Shown here: one piece after another, positions 39,393 to 47,673 of the stretch | Position numbering within the stretch: position 1 is the stretch's first letter | Layout: every line of letters starts with the position of its first letter | NCBI RefSeq assembly: GCF_024810105.1 | Contig: NZ_JANUDX010000001.1 | Span: forward strand, 496,001-560,000 | Source: Stenotrophomonas sp. BIGb0135 | GTDB lineage: Bacteria > Pseudomonadota > Gammaproteobacteria > Xanthomonadales > Xanthomonadaceae | DNA: 64,000 bases | Direction: 5' to 3' | Notes under the pieces: generated by a model | Told to the model about the DNA's origin: nothing | What the model saw: the letters and a program-made list of their open reading frames with translations, nothing else | Databases searched by the model: none | Position numbers and translations under genes: made by a program

Positions 39393-41249
39393 TCAGCGCT
39401 GCGGGTCCGAGGAGCCCTTGGACGGCTCGGTCGGGGGCGCCTGTTCCATCGGCGGCGCCGGCTTGTCCCACTGCGGGTTCTTCATCGTCGAGGCGAACTC
39501 ATCGATGACCTTCTGCACCGAGCCACTTTCAGGATTGCGTACGGCCGCGAACATCCGCTCGACAAAGCTGGACGAACCGCCCTCCTCCCGTGCCTTGTCG
39601 GGCGCCGACGGGGCCTCCCCGGCCTTGCCCGCCTCGCGCGACAGTTCGGATAGTTTGCCCCAGGTCTGCGGCCCGGCGATACCGTCGGCCTTGATCCCCT
39701 GCGCCCGCTGCAGGCCCAGCAGGGCATCGCGCGTGGCCGGGCCGAAATGCCCATCATTGGCCAGGGCATTGCCTGCGGCATCCTTGTAGCCCAAGGCGTT
39801 GAGCTGCTCCTGCAGCGCCGTCACCCCGGCCCCCTGGGCGCCGACACGCAGGATCTGCGTCGCACTGGCCGCCGGTCGCGCGCCGCCTTCGTGGGCCGCG
39901 CCCCGCTCGCTGCCGCGCAGTTCGGGCAGCGGGTCGACCTTGCGACCGTCGCGCCACAGCTCGAAATGCAGGTGGGTGTCGCCCTTGGCCGGCGTGTTGC
40001 CGCTGCGCCCCATCGTGGCGATCTGCTGCCCCGCCTCGACGCGGTCGCCATTGCGCACCGAGATCTGATCCAGGTGGAAGTACTTGGTCATCGAACCATC
40101 GTCGTGCTGGATCCGCACGGTATTGCCGGCCGCGCCGTTGTTGGGCGTCGCCGTGACCTTGCCACCGGCGAAGGCGGCAATCGGATCGCCGACGTCCCCC
40201 TGGATGTCGATGCCACCGTGGGTGCGCCCGCCACTGCGCGCCGTGCCGAACTCGCCCCGGCCTTCGCGCGGCTTGTCGGCCTCGTTGATGCGCTCATTGC
40301 CCGGCGCCGGCCAGGCGATACCCGCCGCCCGCTCCGGTTCGGCCGGCCGGTTGCGCTCGTTCTCCGGCCGCGCCTGCTGCGCCGCCAGTGCCTCGCGGGT
40401 GGCCGCATCGGCCTTGCCACTGGGATCCAGCGCATTGGCGGCCTGGAAGCTGCGCACCGCTTCGGCGGTGTGCTGGCCATAGATGCCGCTGCCGGTTTCC
40501 AGCGCATTGCCCTGGGCGTCACGGAAGCCCATCTGGTTGAGCGATTCCTGCAGTGCCCGCACCTCCTCGCCACGCTCGCCACGTTGCAGCACGCCATCGG
40601 CCAGCGGCGCGGCCACTGCCGCGGCACGCGCGGCGGGCGCCACCGCCGAGGCGGTGATGCCGCGGTCGGCAATCTCGATCGCGGCGTACTTGGCATTCCA
40701 GTACTGGGTGAAGGAGGTGGCCAGGTCGCGGTCGTTCATGTCGCGGACGCCCGCGAACGGCTGGCCGGTCACGCGCTCGAAATCACGCGAGCTGATATTG
40801 CCCAGGATATTGGCCCGGGTATCGTCACGGGAAAACTCGCCGGTGGCGATCGCACGCTGGATAGACGCATAGCCACCGCCGCCCTGCTGGTGGGCCAGGT
40901 ACATGTCCAGGCCGTTGGGCTGCTCGGCGCCGGACAGGAAGGAATGCCCGGTCTGGGCCTGGCGGTCCACGATCTGGGTCCGGTTGCGCGCGTACAGGGC
41001 CGCGGCCGCCTCGGTATTGGCGGCGGGATCGAACTCACGCCCGGTCAGGCCGAACTCGGCCGCCGTGCTGGGCACGAACTGGAACAGGCCCTTCGCCCCG
41101 CTGCCGGTGTTGTGCGCCGTGGCGTTGAAGTTGCCGCCGGTTTCGATATACGCAAACCGCAGGAAGTCTTCCCGCGGAATACCACTGCGCTCTGCCTGAC
41201 GCTCGATTACGTCGAGAATCTCGCCTCTGTCATTCGTGCTGGCCATCAT
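39393..41249 (-). CDS. Putative T4SS antibacterial effector: lysozyme-like plus M23 peptidase
   Basis: 618 residues, no signal peptide. An N-terminal lysozyme/SLT-like domain has Glu36 ('LRFAYIETGGNFNA', 'GAKGLFQFVPSTAAEFGL'). A PG_binding_1 domain (218-290) follows, then a LytM/M23 peptidase with H344/D348 ('THGGIDIQG') and H426/H428 ('THLHFELW'), and a second PG-binding domain (463-535). The last ~70 residues are a Pro/Gln/Ser-rich tail, the expected place of a secretion signal. A GGAG site precedes tandem ATGs. The lipoprotein gene upstream is the likely inhibitor. Cutting both glycan and peptide makes this a strong cell-wall toxin; T4SS delivery is inferred from context. Confidence 0.85.
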   Translation of the reverse strand: MMASTNDRGEILDVIERQAERSGIPREDFLRFAYIETGGNFNATAHNTGSGAKGLFQFVPSTAAEFGLTGREFDPAANTEAAAALYARNRTQIVDRQAQTGHSFLSGAEQPNGLDMYLAHQQGGGGYASIQRAIATGEFSRDDTRANILGNISSRDFERVTGQPFAGVRDMNDRDLATSFTQYWNAKYAAIEIADRGITASAVAPAARAAAVAAPLADGVLQRGERGEEVRALQESLNQMGFRDAQGNALETGSGIYGQHTAEAVRSFQAANALDPSGKADAATREALAAQQARPENERNRPAEPERAAGIAWPAPGNERINEADKPREGRGEFGTARSGGRTHGGIDIQGDVGDPIAAFAGGKVTATPNNGAAGNTVRIQHDDGSMTKYFHLDQISVRNGDRVEAGQQIATMGRSGNTPAKGDTHLHFELWRDGRKVDPLPELRGSERGAAHEGGARPAASATQILRVGAQGAGVTALQEQLNALGYKDAAGNALANDGHFGPATRDALLGLQRAQGIKADGIAGPQTWGKLSELSREAGKAGEAPSAPDKAREEGGSSSFVERMFAAVRNPESGSVQKVIDEFASTMKNPQWDKPAPPMEQAPPTEPSKGSSDPQR

Positions 41250-41267
41250 TGGCTCCTCAGATGAAGT

Positions 41268-41312
41268 GCGGCCGTGGGCCGCAGGACGTCAACCGGACTC
41301 GATCCATGAGTC
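41268..41312 (-). promoter_or_regulatory. Conserved two-hairpin leader before the peptidoglycan-hydrolase effector
   Basis: Two inverted repeats, GCGGCC-GTG-GGCCGC (41268-41282) and GACTC-n7-GAGTC (41296-41312), lie just upstream of the effector start. The same pair with altered bases but kept pairing and spacing occurs at 44468-44513. Conservation of structure rather than sequence suggests an RNA or operator function. Confidence 0.5.
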
Positions 41313-41341
41313 ATTTACAGAGCGGTCAACTCGAAAGTTTA

Positions 41342-42232
41342 TCAGGGCTGGTAACGCCCCGCCTTCGCGTTAAAAGTATAGGTCAGGGCATCGGCCGGCC
41401 CAAGGTCACGCAGCGTGCCGGGGCCCGAGATCGCCTTGCCGGCCAGCCCCACCTTCAGGGCGGGCAGCCCGGACGCGCCCGGCGCGCCGAAGGTCAGCTC
41501 GCCGGTGCTGACGGCACACGGCATGACCTTCCCATCGTCGCAGGCGGCCGAATTGTCGCTGCCGGCCGCGATGCTGCCCAGGTAGCCCCAGCGGCGGAAC
41601 GACAGGTCGTCCACGTTGGCCGGGTCGAACAGGAACAGGGCAAAGGAGGCCGTGGCCACGCCGTCGGCAAACCGGCGCGTCGGCACCGCAAGCACCAGCC
41701 GGCCGTCGTCGGTGGCGTGCGACTGCGCCTTGCGCGTGGTATCGACCGGGTCGCCCTGGTCGTTGGCCCCGAACTCGCCCACGTAACCGTCGGTATCCAG
41801 CTGCGACCACACCGGCTTGGCGGCATCGCCGCCCTGCACGAAGGTCGCCTGCGCGATCGCTACGTGGCCCGGCTCCATCAGCCCGCCCTCCGCCTCCGGC
41901 CCCTCGGTGCCTTCGGTACGGGTGGCGAACCCGGTGAAGTAATGCTTGCCCTTCAAATCGAAAGCATAGCCATACCAGTAACTCACGATGACGCCGCCAT
42001 CCACTTCGTACGTGAACGCACCATCGCCGTCGCGCTGGTAGATGACATACAGAATGCTATCGGGAGAAGGCGGTTTGAGCGCGGTCATACCTGGGTCCTT
42101 TTGCTGTTCCACGGCGGGCTGTGCTCCGACAGCCGTCCCTGACGTGCGTGTCGCCGCGTCGCCATCCTGCTGGCCGCAGCCGGCAAGCATACCAATGACC
42201 ATCGCCAACAACGCCAATTTTGCCTGTCTCAT
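41342..42232 (-). CDS. Lipoprotein, candidate immunity protein for the peptidoglycan-hydrolase effector
   Basis: 296 residues with a lipobox LAGC at Cys19 ('LLAMVIGMLAGCGQQ'). The body is beta-rich ('YVIYQRDGDGAFTYEVDGG', 'VIVSYWYGYAFDLKGKHYF'). It lies directly before the effector in the same orientation, 92 nt apart. In X. citri the effector XAC2609 is preceded by its periplasmic lipoprotein inhibitor XAC2610, so the arrangement fits that model. Sequence homology to XAC2610 could not be checked. Confidence 0.75.
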   Translation of the reverse strand: MRQAKLALLAMVIGMLAGCGQQDGDAATRTSGTAVGAQPAVEQQKDPGMTALKPPSPDSILYVIYQRDGDGAFTYEVDGGVIVSYWYGYAFDLKGKHYFTGFATRTEGTEGPEAEGGLMEPGHVAIAQATFVQGGDAAKPVWSQLDTDGYVGEFGANDQGDPVDTTRKAQSHATDDGRLVLAVPTRRFADGVATASFALFLFDPANVDDLSFRRWGYLGSIAAGSDNSAACDDGKVMPCAVSTGELTFGAPGASGLPALKVGLAGKAISGPGTLRDLGPADALTYTFNAKAGRYQP

Positions 42233-42273
42233 GCATCCTCCATCGATACGTGCCGCATGGGTGGTCCCGCGCC

Positions 42274-43488
42274 TCAGGCGAAGCGGGCCGCGTCCTGCGA
42301 CGGTGGCGGAGCGTGCTGGGCCGCGTCTCGCTGGGTCGCCGCCTGCACCTGGGCGTCCACGCGCTGCTGCCAGGCCTGGCCGGCCTCGGAGTTCTGCAGG
42401 CTGGCCGTGGCCGCACGCAGGTCCTCGGCGTTGCCGCCCCGGGCGGCATCCAGCAACCGCGACACATTATCCTGCCCCGCCCCGCCTCCTTCGCGCGTCG
42501 GGGTCGCGGCGTCGGGCGCCCGCTCGGACAGGGGCCGGCCAGTGGCCTGCGCCTCCCGCTCCTGCTGCTGGCGCGCCGGCTCACCGGCCTTGACCGGCCC
42601 GCGCACGTGGTCGACCACATCCTCGATCGCGCCTATCGGCCCGCGTGCGCCGATGGTCACCACCCTGCGCAACCGCTCCACATCGCCGCGGTAGTTGTCG
42701 ATGGCGTCCTTGTGATCTTCGGCGCGTGCCTGCGCGGCCGGGTCCTGCAGCACGGACTTGTCCGGCTTGCCGTCGCCATCCACCGGCAGGAAGTTGTGCA
42801 TGCTGTGCGACCCCATCGACCGCGCGGCCGCCACGACCGGCAGGTCGGGCGTGAGGAAATCCACGAACCGGTTGTCGTGATAACCCGACTGGCGCAGCAC
42901 CGAGATTTCCTTCTCGGTCGCGTAGGTGCGGACCTCACCGTAGTGGCCACTGGCGGCGCTCACCACGTCGGCGGCCATCACATGATTCACCATGCGATCG
43001 TTGGGGCCCTCGGGAATGCGTCGGTCCAGGCTGCCCGCGCCGTACGCATTGAAGGTTTCACCGCGCAGGTCGTAGTGGTGCGCACTCACCTGGGCCAGCG
43101 TGCCACCCAGCGAATGACCGGTCACGGTCACTTCCGGCGGATTGACGCTGCTGTAGGTGCGCGCATAGTGCAGCGCACGGCCGGTCAATGCGATCGCATC
43201 GTCGGCCTGCGGGTTGGTTCGCGAGAGCACCATCGAACCGTCGGCCACGATGCCGTCTTTCCAGACTTCCTCGGTGCCGCGGTGCGCCACCACGATTTCA
43301 CCGGAGTCCACCTTCTGGTAGATCGTGCCCTGGTAACCGGTGTTGGGATTATTGGCATGCTCGACGACACGGTATTGCGTGCCATCGATGACAACCTTCT
43401 CTTCGTCGTTCGGACCGCGCTGCCCGACCTTCAGATCCTGGTAGGAATGCGCCGCCAGCCCCGCATACTCCTGGGAGGGAACCGTCAT
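42274..43488 (-). CDS. Putative T4SS lipase-type effector
   Basis: 404 residues, no signal peptide. The N-terminal ~270 residues have a class 3 lipase look: 'EIVVAHRGTEEVWKDG' (oxyanion region) and the nucleophile elbow 'VTVTGHSLGGTLAQVSAHH' with Ser126. A long charged linker leads to a C-terminal helical tail (about 345-404, 'VSRLLDAARGGNAEDLRAAT'). The likely target is membrane phospholipid of a rival cell. The start overlaps the stop of the upstream lipoprotein gene by four bases, a typical inhibitor-effector coupling. Confidence 0.82.
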   Translation of the reverse strand: MTVPSQEYAGLAAHSYQDLKVGQRGPNDEEKVVIDGTQYRVVEHANNPNTGYQGTIYQKVDSGEIVVAHRGTEEVWKDGIVADGSMVLSRTNPQADDAIALTGRALHYARTYSSVNPPEVTVTGHSLGGTLAQVSAHHYDLRGETFNAYGAGSLDRRIPEGPNDRMVNHVMAADVVSAASGHYGEVRTYATEKEISVLRQSGYHDNRFVDFLTPDLPVVAAARSMGSHSMHNFLPVDGDGKPDKSVLQDPAAQARAEDHKDAIDNYRGDVERLRRVVTIGARGPIGAIEDVVDHVRGPVKAGEPARQQQEREAQATGRPLSERAPDAATPTREGGGAGQDNVSRLLDAARGGNAEDLRAATASLQNSEAGQAWQQRVDAQVQAATQRDAAQHAPPPSQDAARFA

Positions 43489-44192
43489 TTGGTGGTCTCC
43501 TTGGCCGTCACGGTGATGCTGAAGAAGGCATCGCGCTGATCCGCGGCCTGTCGGCCCTGCGCGGTCTTCAGGTCGGTGTTGCCGAACTCACGGAACCCCG
43601 GCATCTCCGCACGCGGGTAATAGCCCGTCCAGAAATGCTTGGTGCGGCTGCCCTGGCCCAGGATCGCGGCGGCCGGCAGATCGGCGACGAAGCGCGTATC
43701 GGCCTCATCCTTGCCGGCCTGCAGCACAACGCGCGCCTCGGTCAGCTCCCAATGACAGACGCCTCGTCCGTAATAGTCCTCATCGACGATGCCGTCGGCA
43801 TATACCGTGCCGGCATATTCGGTATCGGATACGCGCGTCAGGCTGACGGTTTCGTTGCTGGTGATGCTGAGGAAGACCCCGGCCAGCTCGTCCTTCTTGC
43901 CGCACTCGGCCTCGTTGCTGACGTCGTACTGGGCCACCGCGCTGACACGCGTGAACGGACCCGGCGCCCCGTCCAGCACCACCCGCACCTCGAAGGCGCG
44001 CCGAGGGGCCGGATTGAGCGTACGCAACGGCGGAGCGTCGGGGGAAGTCTGCAGCGATGCATTCATGGGAGCGACCGTGTTGTTTTGCCCGGAACAGGCG
44101 GCGATGGGAACGATCAAGGCACATGCCACGGCGAACTGGTGCAGCCGCAGGCGCGACGATCGTGACGATTTCTCGATGATCGGCATACTCAT
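43485..44192 (-). CDS. Lipoprotein, candidate immunity protein for the lipase effector
   Basis: 235 residues from the ATG at 44192 (a second ATG two codons later is possible). The signal sequence ends in the lipobox 'IVPIAACSG', making Cys33 the lipidated residue. The mature domain is mostly beta strands with two cysteines ('NEAECGKKDE', 'GRGVCHWEL'). Its stop overlaps the ATG of the lipase gene, which supports protection against that toxin. No known domain recognised. Confidence 0.75.
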   Translation of the reverse strand: MSMPIIEKSSRSSRLRLHQFAVACALIVPIAACSGQNNTVAPMNASLQTSPDAPPLRTLNPAPRRAFEVRVVLDGAPGPFTRVSAVAQYDVSNEAECGKKDELAGVFLSITSNETVSLTRVSDTEYAGTVYADGIVDEDYYGRGVCHWELTEARVVLQAGKDEADTRFVADLPAAAILGQGSRTKHFWTGYYPRAEMPGFREFGNTDLKTAQGRQAADQRDAFFSITVTAKETTK

Positions 44193-44384
44193 GGCGAGGC
44201 GTGATGACCTTGTGATGACAGCACGCGCTCGTGCGACCCACCGTAGGCGTAATGCCACGGATGAGGCTGCGTCATGCTGGGCGACGGGAACGCACGACCG
44301 TCCCCAAACGGCGCCGTGCAGCGCCGATGATCCCGCGTTGCGGGCATATGAAAATGTGATGGGCGCAGCAAATCGAGGCCAGGC

Positions 44385-44595
44385 CAATCCGGCGCCGGCC
44401 TTTCAGTAATATCGAGAAAATCCCCAACCACGCATGTAACAGCCATCATTGGCTCCAGAGGTGAGTGACGGCCGAAGGGCCGTTTGACGTCAACCGGACT
44501 CAATCCTTGAGTCTTTTACAGGGCGGTCAATTCGAAAGTGTATCGGGGCATGGCCCCGCCTTCGTGTTGAGGGCCCAGCTTACCCCAAGGGAACG
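44385..44595 (-). pseudogene. Relic of a deleted effector/lipoprotein module
   Basis: At 44449 tandem ATGs with GGAG upstream open 'MMAVTCVVGDFLDITERPA', matching the start of the intact effector ('MMASTNDRGEILDVIERQA'). Upstream are the same two hairpins at 44468-44483 and 44497-44513, and beyond them (about 44550-44590) a decayed copy of the 3' end of the 41342 lipoprotein gene. The body of the effector is gone. The rest of 44193-44672 shows nothing else. Confidence 0.65.
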
Positions 44596-44672
44596 GGCGA
44601 GGCCAAGCCCCTGGAAAACGCCCCGCCGGGGCCGGGCGAAGGCCGCCCGGGCTCGCCCACCGGCGACCGGGA

Positions 44673-45131
44673 TCAACCGCCGGGCAGTGCGCAGCCCTCG
44701 CGGACGACCTTGCAGTCGGGGCCGCAACGACGCAGGGCGCGCTTGGTGGTCTTGTCCAGCGTGCGCTCGGCCGGCGGTGCGCTGGCGATGGTATGTCCGG
44801 CACTGCCGGCGGCGAGCACCGCGCAGGCATTGGCGAACACCGTCTCTACGACGCAGTCACCGCCGCCCTTGGCCCGACAATCGGTCAACGCCGCGGCTTT
44901 GGCCTCGTCCTCGCTACCGGCCTTGTCCATCCAGCCGTAGGCCTGGCCTTCGCCGATGGCAATGGCCCCCCAGCGGTCGGACGGAGGCGCCAGGCGCCCG
45001 GAGCGCTGGGCCGCCATCATCGCCGGCAGCGTCACCGTGTTGTACTGGACCGAGCCGGGCTGCTGGGCAAAGACGTCAGCGGAGGGAAACAGCACGATAC
45101 CCGCGAAAAGAAGTGCGACATTCCATTTCAT
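44673..45131 (-). CDS. DUF4189-type secreted protein, outlier copy
   Basis: 152 residues with a signal peptide ending 'SADVFA' and a mature N-terminus QQPGSVQYNTVTLP. It carries the DUF4189 core 'DRWGAIAIGEGQAYGWMDKA' and the cysteine pattern of the family (TDCRA, GDCVV, ANACAV, RRCG, DCKV, EGCA). The middle is G+C-rich like the chromosome, and its sequence is intermediate between the two classes described for the other copies. It is the array member farthest from virB6. Confidence 0.8.
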   Translation of the reverse strand: MKWNVALLFAGIVLFPSADVFAQQPGSVQYNTVTLPAMMAAQRSGRLAPPSDRWGAIAIGEGQAYGWMDKAGSEDEAKAAALTDCRAKGGGDCVVETVFANACAVLAAGSAGHTIASAPPAERTLDKTTKRALRRCGPDCKVVREGCALPGG

Positions 45132-45280
45132 ATGCAGCGTCCTTGAGTGCAGAGTGGATAGCAGTCCCGTTGACAGTGTACTGCGACCGCTGCGCGGTGA
45201 GCCACCAAGGCTTCTTGAGTCCGTACAGCGCTCAACCGGCTCCGTGTACCCGTAGGAGATATCGCGCACCCAGCGTAGCC

Positions 45281-45644
45281 TCACCTTCTTAACGCTCTTG
45301 CGCGCAAGGTTTCTGCCGATTGTTTCGCCGGATCTGCTTGGCCCGGGCCTACGTCCAGGAGCTGGTCGCCACGACCCCATATGCACTGACAAAGGTAACG
45401 GAGGACTCGCCCCCTTCCGTCCCATCCTTCACGCAGTCCTCGATGGCCGCCGCCTCTGCCGCCGATTCGAGCCAAGACCGACAGCGATCCCATGTGTTGC
45501 TCGCTTGCCGGTCGCGACCACGCCGCACCGGTTGATCGGCCGGGCGCGCCACACACCGCCCCATCCGAGTGCGGGAAGGAAGAAGGCGCTGTATTCAACG
45601 GCACCTGGCTGACGACCATGTGCAATGGCGGCGAAAGAGATCAC
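45281..45644 (-). pseudogene. Decayed DUF4189 gene
   Basis: Pieces of a copy occur in three frames: 'AHGRQPGAVEYSAFFLPALG' near 45600, 'AAIEDCVKDGTEGGESSVTF' near 45440 and 'DPAKQSAETLRARALRR' near 45300. At least two frameshifts separate them and the C-terminal cysteine block is missing. Confidence 0.7.
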
Positions 45645-45729
45645 GCGAGGATCGCCAATGCCGCCCGATCACCGGCCTGAAAGTCGGTGCAAAGCTATTA
45701 GATGGACGAACACCCACTCGGTCTCTTAG

Positions 45730-46185
45730 TCAGAACTCGTAAGCACAGCCCTCACGGATGATCCTACAGTCTTTCTCTCCGCAGCCTTTCAGCGCCCGTT
45801 CCCTCAGTGCTTTAGCAGTGTTTCGGTTTGGTGACCCACTAGACCAATAGTTCGCGCTCGGACTGCTGGCAACGGCGATGCACACATTAATGAAGACGTC
45901 CTCCACCTCACAGCTCTCCGCGCCGCCAGAGGAGCATTCCTTGATCGCGTTAGCCCTTGCCTCCTTTTCAGAGCGCGCACCTACAACAAATCCGAGCGCG
46001 TCGCCCTTCCCGGTAGCAATTGCTCCCCATCTATCCAACGCAGAGGTAGCCACCACGTCCCCTGCACCATGGCCAGGCAAATACACAGTGTTGTATTCGA
46101 CTGAGCCAGGCTGCTGTGCGCCAGCAGGAGCCTGAATGGCACCGAACAACAGAAGCGCCGCACCACTGAACAGGACCGATCTCAT
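45730..46185 (-). CDS. DUF4189-type secreted protein, class B
   Basis: 151 residues. Signal peptide cleaved after 'APAGA', then QQPGSVEYNTVYLPGHGAGD. Core 'LDRWGAIATGKGDALGFVVG' is followed by the conserved cysteines (KECSS, ESCEV, INVCIA, KGCG, DCRI, EGCA). Class B is recognised by EYNT(V)YLPxHGxGD and a GFVVGA core, against QYNTQVLPANGIV and a LGWKDDA core in class A. GAGAGAAG site before the ATG. No membrane anchor. Confidence 0.82.
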   Translation of the reverse strand: MRSVLFSGAALLLFGAIQAPAGAQQPGSVEYNTVYLPGHGAGDVVATSALDRWGAIATGKGDALGFVVGARSEKEARANAIKECSSGGAESCEVEDVFINVCIAVASSPSANYWSSGSPNRNTAKALRERALKGCGEKDCRIIREGCAYEF

Positions 46186-46314
46186 CAGCTTCTCTCAAAT
46201 AGAAGAAGTCTGCTCGTCAAGCGGAACATTCAAGCGAACGTCCCACCCAAAGGCTGGACCTTGTTATCAGCCTTCCTTCCCGCATCTTATCGCATCCGCG
46301 CATCCCGACCGCGA

Positions 46315-46390
46315 CTGAACTCAGCGCCCCGGCAGCGAACACGCCTCACGAATGATTCTGCAGTGTGCCTCACCGCACTCGGAAAAGCAT
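46315..46390 (-). pseudogene. DUF4189 C-terminal remnant
   Basis: The minus strand reads 'ECGEAHCRIIREACSLPGR' and a stop, the conserved last segment of the family. No matching upstream portion remains in frame; 46391-46515 is not recognisable. Confidence 0.6.
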
Positions 46391-46515
46391 GTTTCCTTGG
46401 TCTAGGGAAGAGCCTCACCTTGATACGAAACATGGAATCGCTGCACGGAGATAGCCGACCTCGGCCCTTCGTAGTGCCAGTGAATCAAGCGAGGACACCC
46501 TGACAAGCAGTCCAG

Positions 46516-46703
46516 CTCAGTGCGACGGCTCGGTGCAGCACTCACGAACTATCCTACGCTCGGTCCAGAATGCTTAGTGTCGCCCAAGCCATTAGTAGGA
46601 AGAAAACGGTGTTGTACTCCATCGTGCCAAGCTGCCGCGCGGATGCCAGCGGAACCGACGTCACGATAACGCTGACAGCCAAGAGCATCCTTAGAGCGTT
46701 CAT
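46516..46703 (-). pseudogene. Internally deleted DUF4189 gene (class B)
   Basis: A signal peptide ('MNALRMLLAVSVIVTSVPLA') and 'TMEYNTVFF' begin normally at 46703. After 'NGLGDTKHSGP' (another frame) the sequence jumps directly to the C-terminal 'RRIVRECCTEPSH' and a stop. The whole central domain is missing. Confidence 0.65.
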
Positions 46704-46734
46704 CTACCCCTCCAGAACACACAGCGCTGGCTTT

Positions 46735-47110
46735 TGTCGCCTCTTCAAATTCGTCGCTCGAAATTCTTGCGGCCATAAACTCTTGGCTGGGCCTGTGCCC
46801 AACCAAATCCCGCTTAAGATCCGACACACGCTACCGATTACCTCACATTCACTCCCATCTACCGACCTGCACAACTCGAGAGCAACGCCCTCACCCTCCC
46901 CTTGCTGGTCGCATCAACTTTCCAGCCTAAGCCGTCGTTCTTATCCATGGCGATCGCGATAGCCACCCACCGGTCCGGTAAGGCTCTCCGAGCGGCAATT
47001 TTTCTCTGCGTGCAGAACCTCGATGGTGTCTTGCACGGAGCCCGGCTGCTGCGCGGATGCGGAACCCGCAAAACCAGCCACCGAAAGGAGCTCCGAATGG
47101 CTATATGGCG
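46735..47110 (-). pseudogene. Decayed DUF4189 gene (class A)
   Basis: Recognisable parts are 'ALPDRWVAIAIAMDKNDGLG' followed by WKVDATSKG near 46950, and 'LELCRSVDGSECEVIGS' near 46860 in another frame. The signal peptide region is out of frame and the C-terminus is lost. Confidence 0.65.
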
Positions 47111-47214
47111 CACCGGTCAAAGCGCCTAATCAAGGTGATGAAACCCTTCATAAACCTGATAAGGAAACCCCAAGCGCACAGCAACCAAGCCCGGAACCCT
47201 CGCCTGCAAGGCAA

Positions 47215-47673
47215 TCAATTGGGAACTGTGCAGCCAGCACGTACAATTCTACAATCCGCCTGACCACACTTTCTTAAAGCGTCCTTTTTCGTATAAGCAA
47301 CGCTCCGCCTTGTCTCGTTTGTGAAGGAGACCGCGTATTTACCGGCGCCAAATGCAAGGGCTGCGCAAGAATTGGCAAACGTTCCTATTACCTCGCACCC
47401 ACCTCCTCCCACCGCCCTGCACGACTCCAACGCCCCGGCCACGGCATCCTCTTTAGTTGCAGCATTGTCTATCCAGCCCAAGCGATCGCTTTTATCGTTT
47501 GCGATCGCAATTCCGGCCCAACGGTCTGGCAGCACGTTTCGGGCGACGATTCCATTCGCAGGAAGAACCTGCGTGTTGTATTGAACGGAGCCTGGCTGTT
47601 GTGCGCTTGCGCAATTCACGAACATAGCCAACAGACAACATGCGAATAGAGTTTTCATCGACTTCATGCTCAT
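47215..47673 (-). CDS. DUF4189-type secreted protein, class A
   Basis: 152 residues. AAGGAAGG precedes the ATG. Signal peptide ends 'NCASA', mature part QQPGSVQYNTQVLPANGIVA. Core 'LPDRWAGIAIANDKSDRLGW' then the cysteine pattern (ESCRA, GCEVIG, NSCAALAFG, RKCG, DCRI, AGCT), ending VPN. The conserved 'ETRRSVAYTKKDAL' block near residue 125 is a class A hallmark. One change from the usual WGAI to WAGI is seen. Confidence 0.85.
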   Translation of the reverse strand: MSMKSMKTLFACCLLAMFVNCASAQQPGSVQYNTQVLPANGIVARNVLPDRWAGIAIANDKSDRLGWIDNAATKEDAVAGALESCRAVGGGGCEVIGTFANSCAALAFGAGKYAVSFTNETRRSVAYTKKDALRKCGQADCRIVRAGCTVPN

